From Nitrospiraceae bacterium (GTDB taxonomy: Bacteria; Nitrospirota; Nitrospiria; Nitrospirales; UBA8639): a DNA stretch of 7,359 bases. Shown piece by piece: positions 1 to 5,765 of this stretch. The stretch's first letter is position 1. Every line of letters starts with the position of its first letter. The translations under genes were made by a program, and so were the position numbers. The notes under the pieces were generated by a model, which was given only the letters and a program-made list of their open reading frames with translations, had not been told where the DNA came from and made no database searches. The stretch lies in assembly GCA_003523945.1 (NCBI GenBank), contig DOFS01000127.1, positions 1-7,359 on the forward strand, in the 5' to 3' direction.

Positions 1-190
1 CATCAAACCACCAGTCCGGGTGTTGAAGGTATAACATCTTATGCCCCTCTAGGGTGATTCTCCCTTCACTGTCCCACAAATTAGCATGCCGAGCACAAAA
101 ATCACTGGTGTTGTTTTGAGCCAATCCCAACGACACGAACACGCTGCTGAGCAAAAAGGTCAGGGCCAGAATTTTTTTATATATGTTCAT
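1..190 (-). CDS. Secreted protein of unknown family (partial, N-terminal 63 residues)
   Basis: The frame reads leftward from the ATG at 190-188 and runs off the window start, so only the N-terminus is visible. It begins MNIYKKILALTFLLSS, with basic residues followed by a hydrophobic core of about 16 residues and a likely signal peptidase I site after residue 24 (LGLA|QNN). The mature part starts QNNTSDFCARHANLW and contains one cysteine and a tryptophan-rich HPDWW stretch; I recognise no family. An AAGGA ribosome-binding site lies 7 bases before the ATG. That site, plus the clean signal peptide, is why I trust this start. A weak 66-codon ORF upstream on the same strand ends 11 bases inside this gene, so translational coupling is conceivable. 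The product is inferred to act in the periplasm or outer envelope; its function is unknown. Confidence 0.72.
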   Translation of the reverse strand, partial: MNIYKKILALTFLLSSVFVSLGLAQNNTSDFCARHANLWDSEGRITLEGHKMLYLQHPDWWFD

Positions 191-377
191 ATTTTAATTC
201 CTTATGTAAAAGTAATTCACTGTGGTGCTCACTTCTTCCCTCGTTTTCAGAATAGGGTGTGATGGCTGGAAAGGTAGAGGTGGAAATTACACTATGAGTT
301 CGTTTTAAGAATACTGTTTCGGTGAAACTGCTTCTCCCTGCCGCGATGACACTAAGTGGTCTCATGACTGATGGCAT
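177..377 (-). CDS. Possible small leader ORF ahead of the secreted protein gene (doubtful)
   Basis: This 66-codon frame has an AGGGAGG sequence almost touching its first ATG. A second in-frame ATG at residue 5 is better spaced from it (about 12 bases). The stop codon lies 11 bases inside the secreted-protein gene at 1-190, an arrangement seen in coupled pairs. The predicted peptide is rich in Ser, Thr, His and Glu, has no membrane segment and no motif I know. It could equally be the untranslated leader of the downstream gene with a chance open frame. I list it because of the purine-rich site and the overlap, not because the protein looks real. Confidence 0.2.
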   Translation of the reverse strand: MPSVMRPLSVIAAGRSSFTETVFLKRTHSVISTSTFPAITPYSENEGRSEHHSELLLHKELKYEHI

Positions 378-830
378 TCCTCCCTTCTTCGAGTATTGAC
401 CTCCTGCTAACGGGAAAATGAATTTCCCGAACCTCTTAATGAAAATGAAATCTATGAATTGATTAAACTGTAACGAAGTGAATCGGGATATAGAAGGGAT
501 AATTTTCTTAGAGTAAGCTGAATTATGTCTAAGTGGAGGGGTTGTGAAAAAAGGCCGGTCTTATGGGAAAATTTCTACTGGCTCTGGATGAAAGCCGTGG
601 AGAATGCGGATGCGGAATACATCTCATGCAACCTTAGTCGAGAGACGAGCCGATGGAGACAAGAGGAAAATAAACCCGGATTTTCTACAGGCTATTCCGC
701 TATGAAGGTTTTTGCCATTTTGGATTCAAAAGAGCCGGGGTGGTTTTGGGAATTTAAGGAGGTCATGTGAAACAGAAGGTAGGTATTGCTGTATGAAGGA
801 CAGGCATTTTCCATTTCGGCATCATAGGCG
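191..830. other. Gene-poor, AT-richer stretch between the secreted protein and haem-barrel genes
   Basis: No convincing gene is visible in these 640 bases. The plus strand carries an 81-codon frame (525-770) with no recognisable motif and a weak start. Its stop overlaps a GTG at 767 that has a perfect AAGGAGGT site at 756-763 but opens only nine codons. That short frame in turn overlaps an ATG at 793 opening 23 codons. Another 24-codon frame starts at the ATG at 563. Such a chain of starts and stops could be decayed genes, a small-peptide locus or coincidence. A hairpin-capable inverted repeat lies at 411-429. The base composition is visibly richer in A+T than in the flanking genes. Confidence 0.5.
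411..429. repeat. Short perfect inverted repeat (7-bp arms, 5-base loop)
   Basis: CGGGAAA at 411-417 is followed by ATGAA and then TTTCCCG at 423-429. It could form a small hairpin or be a dyad operator. No T-run follows on either strand, so a classical intrinsic terminator is unlikely. It lies upstream of the leftward secreted-protein gene and its leader, where an operator would make sense, but no function is shown. Confidence 0.4.
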
Positions 831-1424
831 TCAAAATGAAGAAAAGCGTTTCAACGTGTTTTGATCAGTGTGATGAAATATCTCCTGGTGCCCTGCAATC
901 TGTAATTGGGTATCTTCTGTATAACTGAACTTCCCGGGTTCATGGATGGTCACCGTTAATTCATAGCGGACGGTTTTCATCACTTCATCCAAAAAGGGAT
1001 TGGAAAGAATGCCGTAGATTACGGATCCAACCTCAGCGGCCATGTGAAATTCTTTCGCGTCAGTTTCAGCTGTGCCTCCGGCATTCACCGCCACGCCTCG
1101 GGGGACCATAAAGCACCGCATCACCTGTTTCCTATCGGCATCCCACAACCAATAGCCAACTTCTTCGTGAAACGGCTGTTCCTGAATGAGTGGCCAGGCT
1201 ACTGTGGAATACCGAAGTCCATAGAGAACTTGTTGTCCGTTGACCACAGGGCCCAGGGGTGTGAACGTGATGCGTTCCCGGAAATGTGTTTCCCGTGCAT
1301 GCTGACTGGAATGCGAGATGTCGATTACCTGATCACCCTCCCAGATTCCGGCCAGGGAAGCTAGGGGGCCTAAGTGGGCGACGATTTTGTCGTGATCTGA
1401 ATGAGATGCCGAGGACTCAGTCAT
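831..1424 (-). CDS. Nitrobindin-like (THAP4/DUF1794) haem-binding beta-barrel protein
   Basis: The 197-residue product matches the small FABP-like beta-barrel family that binds ferric haem and, in studied nitrobindins, reacts with NO or peroxynitrite; it has no signal peptide and should be cytosolic. Visible marks are the N-terminal GxWxG motif (GIWEG, residues 26-30), the central FHEEVGYWLWD stretch (85-95), the VPRG turn (107-110) followed by an AGG at 115-117, and the C-terminal HHTDQNTLKRF (184-194), where the family carries its axial haem histidine. The length is near the family's usual 160-200 residues. I chose the ATG at 1424-1422. The frame stays open to a TTG at 1493, but those extra 23 residues look unstructured; an AAAGGA lies rather far (about 13 bases) from the ATG. 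The upstream SDR gene is on the same strand with a 109-base gap, so co-transcription is plausible. The family call is firm; the NO-related role is inference. Confidence 0.8.
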   Translation of the reverse strand: MTESSASHSDHDKIVAHLGPLASLAGIWEGDQVIDISHSSQHARETHFRERITFTPLGPVVNGQQVLYGLRYSTVAWPLIQEQPFHEEVGYWLWDADRKQVMRCFMVPRGVAVNAGGTAETDAKEFHMAAEVGSVIYGILSNPFLDEVMKTVRYELTVTIHEPGKFSYTEDTQLQIAGHQEIFHHTDQNTLKRFSSF

Positions 1425-1533
1425 GGGGGGAAGGATCCTTTCAGGAAAATGTGAGCAGCGAGAGTCATGGGAATTGTTTGGACTCTGTGGCAAAGGACTC
1501 TATCAAATCATACACATGGTTCATATGGTTAAC

Positions 1534-2226
1534 TTAGGATGACCATATTCGAATTGACTGCATCCAACGGATACCGTGAATGGCCAGGCCTGCCAATTTG
1601 GGGACGCTGAGTTGCAGGGGTTTTTTCTTCAAACATCGTAGGACATGGGCCGCGGCTTGATCGGCGGTCATCATCAGTGGCTTCCAAGACGCCTTGGGAA
1701 GCTTCGTATCCACAAAACCAAAACGGATATTCGTCACGAACACTCCATGCGATCGGAGCTTCAATCCCATTGAGACTAAATAATTGCTGACCCCGGCCTT
1801 CGAGGCCGTATAGGCAGGGGAGTCAGCGTTATAAAAATCATCGGCGAGACTTGATAGGCCGATGAAGTGCCCCTGTCCTCGTTCAAGCCAGTCTGGGGCA
1901 AGGGTGGCCAGGGTTCGCACCATCGATGTGAAATTTACGTCAATGACACGGCCTTCTTGTGAGAGGTCAGGAAGTGTCAACCGCGAGCCAATGGCCGCGC
2001 AAAATATGCAAGCGTCAAAAGGCCCTTCTTCGACAAGAAGTGTTTCCAATAATTCTGGATACCGGGGAGCGGCGATGTCTTGCACGACATGTCGAGGCCC
2101 ATCCGGACCTAGTGGACTTGGACTCCGGGAAAGGCCCACGACTCGATCTCCTTGTGCCAACAGCGCCCGGGTCACGGCCGCGCCAATGCCATCAGAATTG
2201 CCTATGAGTAAATAGGTGCGTTGCAT
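1534..2226 (-). CDS. Short-chain dehydrogenase/reductase (SDR) family oxidoreductase
   Basis: This is a 230-residue classical-type SDR: an NAD(P)-binding Rossmann fold that oxidises or reduces a carbonyl/alcohol substrate I cannot name. The dinucleotide motif reads G9NSDG13IG15, with Asn-Ser-Asp in place of the usual Ala-Ser-Ser. The segment that is normally NNAG is CAAIG (76-80), a divergent version. The helix-4 Asn is present (N98, in DVNF), Ser sits at 125/126, and the catalytic pair is Y139-TAS-K143. The motif after strand 6 is RFGFVDT (168-174) instead of PGFVDT. A short hydrophobic, basic C-terminal tail (about 210-230) might sit at the membrane surface. The start is ATG 2226-2224, directly before the Rossmann strand, so little upstream could be missing; I see no good ribosome-binding site. 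It is likely the first gene of a unit with the haem-barrel gene downstream. Confidence 0.88.
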   Translation of the reverse strand: MQRTYLLIGNSDGIGAAVTRALLAQGDRVVGLSRSPSPLGPDGPRHVVQDIAAPRYPELLETLLVEEGPFDACIFCAAIGSRLTLPDLSQEGRVIDVNFTSMVRTLATLAPDWLERGQGHFIGLSSLADDFYNADSPAYTASKAGVSNYLVSMGLKLRSHGVFVTNIRFGFVDTKLPKASWKPLMMTADQAAAHVLRCLKKKPLQLSVPKLAGLAIHGIRWMQSIRIWSS

Positions 2227-2424
2227 GGGCAGTTGAAACCAGAGTCACAAAATCTTCTCAATCCTGACATGAAAGACATGGTATGTGAAGAGATAAATCA
2301 ATACGAATCAACGTCTGTCTCCAGGGAAGCTTAAGTTATTTGAGGGGTGCTGTCTTGCACTGATGAGAATTGGTAGTTAACCCTATTAGTTCCACCTCAA
2401 ATTAACCGATAAAGAGTGTGAGCT
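2227..2424. other. Divergent intergenic region between the SDR and membrane-protein genes
   Basis: These 198 bases separate a leftward and a rightward gene, so they must hold at least one promoter for each. I looked for -35/-10 pairs. A TTGCAC at 2355-2360 is the best -35-like element for the rightward gene, but nothing close to TATAAT lies 16-18 bases further on. No convincing operator or terminator was found. Confidence 0.35.
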
Positions 2425-2904
2425 ATGTCAGCGGATGCATCTACTCAAAACTCGGCCAGATGGTATGCCCTGGCTTTATTCATTTTGACCGGGCTCTTTA
2501 TGTTTAGAGTCCTGGCCCAATTGATTCAAGTCTGGCGTCCTGTGGCCTTTCTACCATCATTTGAGGTCTGGCAGAGCGGAGCTTTGCCCTATCCGATTTT
2601 ACTGATGTCCCAAGTGGTGATTCTGTGGGTGTGTCTGCGGGTGGTGTGGCAGATGTTTCTGGGGGTGGTGGTGGCCGCGCCGAAAAATGGCCGACTTCTT
2701 CTCTCTCTGGGAGGACTTTATCTATTGGGGATGGGCATTCGTTTGATGATTGGTTTGACGGCCTCTCCTGAGCATGCTTGGTTTGGTGCGTTGCTTCCCA
2801 CCATATTTCATTTTGTGCTTGCCACATTTATGCTGGTCTATGGCTTGTATCACGTCTCTGGTGCTTCCCCATCGAAACGTATTCCGCTTGAGGCGAATGT
2901 GTAA
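2425..2904 (+). CDS. Four-helix integral membrane protein of unknown function
   Basis: The 159-residue product has four clear hydrophobic segments: about residues 13-36, 56-84, 90-112 and 118-144. The ends are short and polar, and the basic residues flanking the helices place both termini most simply in the cytoplasm. An Arg lies inside the first helix region (R28), and R72 and R106 lie in or next to later helices; these could be functional. There is no signal peptide and no Cys or His cluster typical of a cofactor site. I do not recognise the family. Translation likely starts at the ATG preceded by a weak GAGTGTGAG. It is divergent from the SDR gene and 447 bases before the TIR gene, so it is probably its own unit. 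A role as a membrane effector of the neighbouring TIR/DUF2130 pair cannot be excluded, but the gap argues against it. Confidence 0.75.
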   Translation: MSADASTQNSARWYALALFILTGLFMFRVLAQLIQVWRPVAFLPSFEVWQSGALPYPILLMSQVVILWVCLRVVWQMFLGVVVAAPKNGRLLLSLGGLYLLGMGIRLMIGLTASPEHAWFGALLPTIFHFVLATFMLVYGLYHVSGASPSKRIPLEANV

Positions 2905-3351
2905 GGCTGCCGGTTGGTTACGGAGCATACCCGGTTATTCTAAACATGGGTTCCCAAGATGGCGGAGGCCGTCAATCGTGGGCCGTGGCAGAGAACGTCC
3001 GGGGGGATGGAGATCCCGGGCATTGTCCGCGCCCCAATCGGTGAGGCGAGCATCCCCACTCAAGCAGCGCTCATTGTGCCCTATCAATCCCGCGATCTTC
3101 TTCTCGCTCAAGAAGGGGCGTTCCGCACCTACCTGCTTGAAGACGATATGACAGCCGCATCTCTCATGTTCGGCAAAACGGACAGCGGCAGCCCATTCCT
3201 GTCTTGACCCGAAGGCTTGGGCCTGATGTTCGTCAATATATCGTGAAAATGGTTTGTTATCCTGCCTGATTATCCTCAGCACGCTTCTGTACATTTTCTC
3301 GAGGGTTGGCTAGGATGGGTGGGAAAATCAGTCGATTCTGCCCATACGAAC
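2905..3351. other. Unresolved stretch upstream of the TIR gene, open frames on both strands
   Basis: No gene can be assigned with confidence here. The minus strand has a 119-codon frame (3294-2935) and the plus strand an 82-codon frame (2959-3207); they overlap, so at most one is real. The plus frame is in the same phase as the TIR gene. Only two TGA codons, at 3205-3207 and 3244-3246, break it between 2959 and the TIR stop at 3838-3840. The plus peptide ends in a plausible-looking stretch (GAFRTYLLEDDMTAASL) but matches no family I know. The region is GC-rich, where chance open frames are common. It may be a decayed gene or mobile-element remnant, or the TIR gene's upstream region. Confidence 0.4.
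2935..3294 (-). CDS. Hypothetical ORF, 119 codons (doubtful)
   Basis: This frame starts at an ATG with only a weak CGAGAAA before it and runs 119 codons without a stop. The peptide is rich in Arg, His and Ala, with several Cys, and has no membrane segment or recognisable motif; the C-terminal third is rich in Pro and Arg, as antisense frames of GC-rich DNA often are. It lies fully opposite the plus-strand frame at 2959-3207. I list it only as an alternative reading of this otherwise unexplained stretch. Confidence 0.15.
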   Translation of the reverse strand: MYRSVLRIIRQDNKPFSRYIDEHQAQAFGSRQEWAAAVRFAEHERCGCHIVFKQVGAERPFLSEKKIAGLIGHNERCLSGDARLTDWGADNARDLHPPGRSLPRPTIDGLRHLGNPCLE

Positions 3352-3840
3352 ATGAAGAAGAATATTACGATGTTTGTCTCGTATGCACGGGCCAATCGCG
3401 ATCTCGCTGCCCGGTTTCTGGAAAAGTTCCAAGAACAAGCCGCTCCCTCAAAACAGTTTCATTACACCTTCTGGCGGGATAACGACATTCTGGTTGGCGA
3501 AAAATGGCATGAAGAAATTCAACACGCCTTGGGCGAGTGCGACGCGGGATTGGTCCTGGTCAGCCCAGCGTTTCTCGGGTCGCAATACATCCAGGATCAC
3601 GAGCTTCCGAAATTTGTGAAGGGTGGAGACAAACCGGTCATCCCGGTCCTGTTGCAACCCATCGATCTGGAACGCCACGATCTGAAAGGCTTGCAACAGG
3701 CCCAAATCTTCCGGCTGGATCGCCCGCGTTTCGCCTCGTCAAAAGCCTATGGCGAATGTTCGGGGTCCCATCGCGATCAATTTGCCTTGGAATTGTTTCG
3801 GCAGGTCGAAGCCCGTTTGGATAAAGTTATGGCCCGATAA
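3352..3840 (+). CDS. Stand-alone TIR-domain protein, likely NADase-type defence effector
   Basis: The 162-residue product is almost entirely one TIR domain. Box 1 is MFVSYARANRD (7-17), and the FWRDNDILVGEKW stretch (40-52) gives the box-2 region before a helix (EEIQHAL). The strand LVLVSPAFLGSQYI (67-80) follows, then Q81-DHE84LP. Aligned by eye to SARM1 through the following VIPV strand, E84 occupies the catalytic glutamate position of TIR NADases. Bacterial TIR proteins with this Glu hydrolyse NAD+ or make cyclic ADP-ribose-type signals in anti-phage systems; activity here is inference. There is no sensor domain, so a partner is expected: the DUF2130 gene starts 80 bases downstream on the same strand. 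I chose ATG 3352, which gives MKKNITMFVSYA. An in-frame GTG at 3319 would add 11 unremarkable residues, and neither start has a good ribosome-binding site. Frame upstream is discussed under 2905-3351. Confidence 0.87.
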   Translation: MKKNITMFVSYARANRDLAARFLEKFQEQAAPSKQFHYTFWRDNDILVGEKWHEEIQHALGECDAGLVLVSPAFLGSQYIQDHELPKFVKGGDKPVIPVLLQPIDLERHDLKGLQQAQIFRLDRPRFASSKAYGECSGSHRDQFALELFRQVEARLDKVMAR

Positions 3841-3920
3841 TCCCTGCGAGGACGGGATATTCAGGACCTGTTCCTACGAATGATATTTCTATTTTTGGAT
3901 GAAGAGCAAAGCGAGATTCT

Positions 3921-5207
3921 ATGACTGAACCCACGATCACCTGCCCACAGTGCAAAATGGAAATCAAACTGACTGAGTCGCTCGCGGCGCCTCTTCTCGA
4001 AGCCACGAAGCGGGACTTTGAGCAGCGACTTGCTCAAAAAGATGCCGATGGTGCCAAGCGGGATGCGGCCCTGCGTGAGCGGGAAGCCGCGCTGGCCAAA
4101 TCTCAAGCAACGTTCGAAGAACACGTTGCCGATAAACTGAAACTTGAACGCAGCAAAATCGTGGCCGAAGAAGCCAGGAAAGCCAGGCTGGCTCTTTCAA
4201 ATGATCTCGAACAGAAATCTAAAGAAATACTTGAGATTCAAGGCATACTTAAACAAAAGGATGAAAAGCTTGCGGAAGCACAAAAAGTTCAAGCTGATCT
4301 GCTCCGTAAGCAACGGGAACTTGATGACGCCAAACGCGAATTGGATCTCACCGTAGAAAAGCGCGTGCAGGAAGGACTCACCGCCACCCGGGATCAGGCG
4401 AAAAAGGAAGCCGAAGAAGGGCTTAAGTTTAAAGTCATGGAGAAAGAACAGACCATAGCCTCCATGCAAAAACAAATTGAAGAACTCAAGCGTCGAGCCG
4501 AGCAGGGTTCTCAGCAACTTCAAGGAGAAGTGCAGGAGCTCGAACTCGAAGCGCTCCTCACCTCAAAATTCCCGCTGGATCAGATTCAACCCGTGGCCAA
4601 AGGCGAGCATGGCGGAGATGTGCTGCATCGGGTCGCCAGCTCATTCGGCCAACTTTGCGGAACGATTTTGTGGGAATCGAAGCGCACTAAAAACTGGAGT
4701 GATGGCTGGCTCATCAAGTTACGCGAGGATCAGCGGCAGGCCAAGGCTGAAATCGCGATCATGGTGAGCCAGGCCTTACCCAAAGATGTGGAGACTTTCG
4801 AATTCATCGACGGCGTCTGGGTCACCCATCCCAAGGTCGCCCTTCCCGTTGCCATTGCGATGCGTAACACGCTCATGGAGGTAGCCTGCGCGCGCCAGGC
4901 TTCGGAAGGACAACAGACGAAAATGGAAATGGTCTATCAGTATTTGATGGGTCCGCGTTTCCGTCAACGGGTTCAAGCGATCGTCGAGGGATTCTCGTCG
5001 ATGCAGGAGGATCTGGATAAAGAGCGGAAAGTCATCATGAAGCAATGGGCCAAGCGTGAAGAACAAATTGACCGGGTCATGCAGGCCACCGTAGGGATGT
5101 ACGGCGACCTCCAGGGCATCGCCGGAAAAACCTTGCAGGAAATTGAAGGGCTGGAATTCAATGCCTTAGATTCGCCAAAGGAGGAGGTCCAGGAGAAATT
5201 GTTATAA
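3921..5207 (+). CDS. DUF2130 protein: CxxC motif, long coiled coil and PD-(D/E)xK-like C-terminal domain
   Basis: The 428-residue product opens with a CPQC motif (8-11) in the TITCPQCKMEIKLTE context typical of DUF2130 proteins, probably half of a small zinc-ribbon-like site. Residues about 20-205 are charged, Ala/Glu/Lys/Gln-rich heptad-like sequence, a long coiled coil. The C-terminal domain starts near QELELEALL (205-213), then has GGDV (D233), GTILWESKRTKNW (E252, K254) and a helix with Q271. The D...ExK...Q order is that of PD-(D/E)xK nucleases, so a DNA-cleaving or DNA-binding role is likely by inference; the family's activity is, to my knowledge, not established. A further helical tail (about 355-428) is also coiled-coil-like. 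The length is usual for the family. The start is fixed by the CPQC region; the ribosome-binding site is weak. Its position directly after the TIR gene suggests a two-gene operon, with this protein as sensor, scaffold or second effector. Confidence 0.9.
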   Translation: MTEPTITCPQCKMEIKLTESLAAPLLEATKRDFEQRLAQKDADGAKRDAALREREAALAKSQATFEEHVADKLKLERSKIVAEEARKARLALSNDLEQKSKEILEIQGILKQKDEKLAEAQKVQADLLRKQRELDDAKRELDLTVEKRVQEGLTATRDQAKKEAEEGLKFKVMEKEQTIASMQKQIEELKRRAEQGSQQLQGEVQELELEALLTSKFPLDQIQPVAKGEHGGDVLHRVASSFGQLCGTILWESKRTKNWSDGWLIKLREDQRQAKAEIAIMVSQALPKDVETFEFIDGVWVTHPKVALPVAIAMRNTLMEVACARQASEGQQTKMEMVYQYLMGPRFRQRVQAIVEGFSSMQEDLDKERKVIMKQWAKREEQIDRVMQATVGMYGDLQGIAGKTLQEIEGLEFNALDSPKEEVQEKLL

Positions 5208-5236
5208 ACCTTCCACGCTCTCGCCAACCAAAGAAC

Positions 5237-5265
5237 ATACCGGGCTAACACGATCAGGCCGGTAT
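5237..5265. repeat. Inverted repeat (7-bp arms, 15-base loop) after the DUF2130 gene
   Basis: ATACCGG at 5237-5243 is matched by CCGGTAT at 5259-5265. It lies about 30 bases after the DUF2130 stop codon, where a transcript-ending or RNA-stabilising hairpin would be expected. The loop is long and the T content afterwards is modest (ATCGTCTTCT), so terminator function is only possible. Confidence 0.3.
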
Positions 5266-5276
5266 CGTCTTCTACG

Positions 5277-5528
5277 TCAGAGCCTGACGCTTTGATACCA
5301 CAAATTTCCTGCTTCATCGTGGTATCCACTAACATTTCGCACCTTTGCATCGAGATATAGTTCCAGGCCTTTTGTAGTTTTTGGTTGTGGCTTTAAGGGA
5401 CCAGACTGTCCAATTGCCGGTTGGCCCAAGGGGCTTAAATCTGTTCCCCCTAAAACAATTGAAAGATTCTCAGGTGGCCTGAAGAAGTTTCGGCTTGGAT
5501 TCTTACCGATTGTGGCCTGGCCACCCAC
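5277..5528 (-). CDS. Possible gene remnant or small hypothetical ORF (doubtful)
   Basis: This 83-codon frame starts at a GTG. Its C-terminal half (GLELYLDAKVRNVSGYHDE) has the ordinary residue mix of a real protein, unlike most shadow frames nearby. There is no clear ribosome-binding site, and the frame is closed upstream by a TAG at 5562-5564, so a long parent gene is not preserved. It may be the tail of a decayed gene. No family is recognised. Confidence 0.2.
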   Translation of the reverse strand: MGGQATIGKNPSRNFFRPPENLSIVLGGTDLSPLGQPAIGQSGPLKPQPKTTKGLELYLDAKVRNVSGYHDEAGNLWYQSVRL

Positions 5529-5592
5529 ACAACAAAGGTTTGTGGAAATTTGGGCATTTGGCTAGCCTAAGAAGTGTCGCAAATTGCGCCAT

Positions 5593-5636
5593 TAAAATGA
5601 TGGAAAGACGAAAAACATGGAAAATATATCATTTTA
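5593..5636. repeat. Inverted repeat (perfect 9-bp arms, 26-base spacer) upstream of the cytochrome gene
   Basis: TAAAATGAT at 5593-5601 is matched by ATCATTTTA at 5628-5636. The right arm runs directly into TATACT (5635-5640), a plausible -10 element, about 125 bases before the cytochrome start. A dyad overlapping a promoter could be a regulator-binding site for the cytochrome/sodC cluster. The arms are AT-rich, so chance occurrence is possible. Confidence 0.35.
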
Positions 5637-5750
5637 TACTGGCACGTAATTTGGATTCCTATCCAGGGAAAGGTAGGTGTCTGTTCCGATTCCCAATAAG
5701 AAATACGGAATGACTTCAGGTAATCAAGCGCCAGGCTCATATCACCAACA

Positions 5751-5756
5751 AAGGAG
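5751..5756 (+). promoter_or_regulatory. Ribosome-binding site that fixes the first cytochrome start
   Basis: AAGGAG is spaced 9 bases from the ATG at 5766. An earlier ATG at 5758 is too close and opens only six codons, so 5766 is the start. Confidence 0.75.
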
Positions 5757-5765
5757 AATGTCCCA

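Larger units (their letters stand above)
5208..5765. other. Largely non-coding stretch between the DUF2130 gene and the cytochrome gene
   Basis: I see no convincing gene in these 558 bases. The plus-strand 72-codon frame (5495-5713) has no motif and an odd Met/Trp/Arg composition. A minus-strand frame (5277-5528, open back to 5562) ends in a natural-looking stretch and is listed separately. Two inverted repeats, at 5237-5265 and 5593-5636, are present. The last 130 bases should contain the promoter of the cytochrome/sodC cluster: a TATACT at 5635-5640 is a reasonable -10, but its -35 is poor. No hairpin with a T-run was found after the DUF2130 stop. Confidence 0.45.

Noticed and set aside
563..637. 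24-residue frame starting MGKFLLALDES, resembling the first strand of a universal stress protein
   Set aside because: It stops after 24 residues and no frame nearby continues the fold; the likeness is only a few residues long.
1044..1537. Plus-strand frames (1044-1364 and 1286-1537) opposite the haem-barrel gene
   Set aside because: They lie antisense to a gene with clear family motifs and have no features of their own.
3899..3928. Nine-residue ORF overlapping the DUF2130 start (ATG at 3899, TGA inside the start region)
   Set aside because: No ribosome-binding site and no sign of a leader function; overlaps this short arise easily by chance.
5495..5713. 72-codon plus-strand frame in the gap before the cytochrome gene
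   Set aside because: No motif, unusual composition, no ribosome-binding site, and it covers the probable promoter of the next gene.
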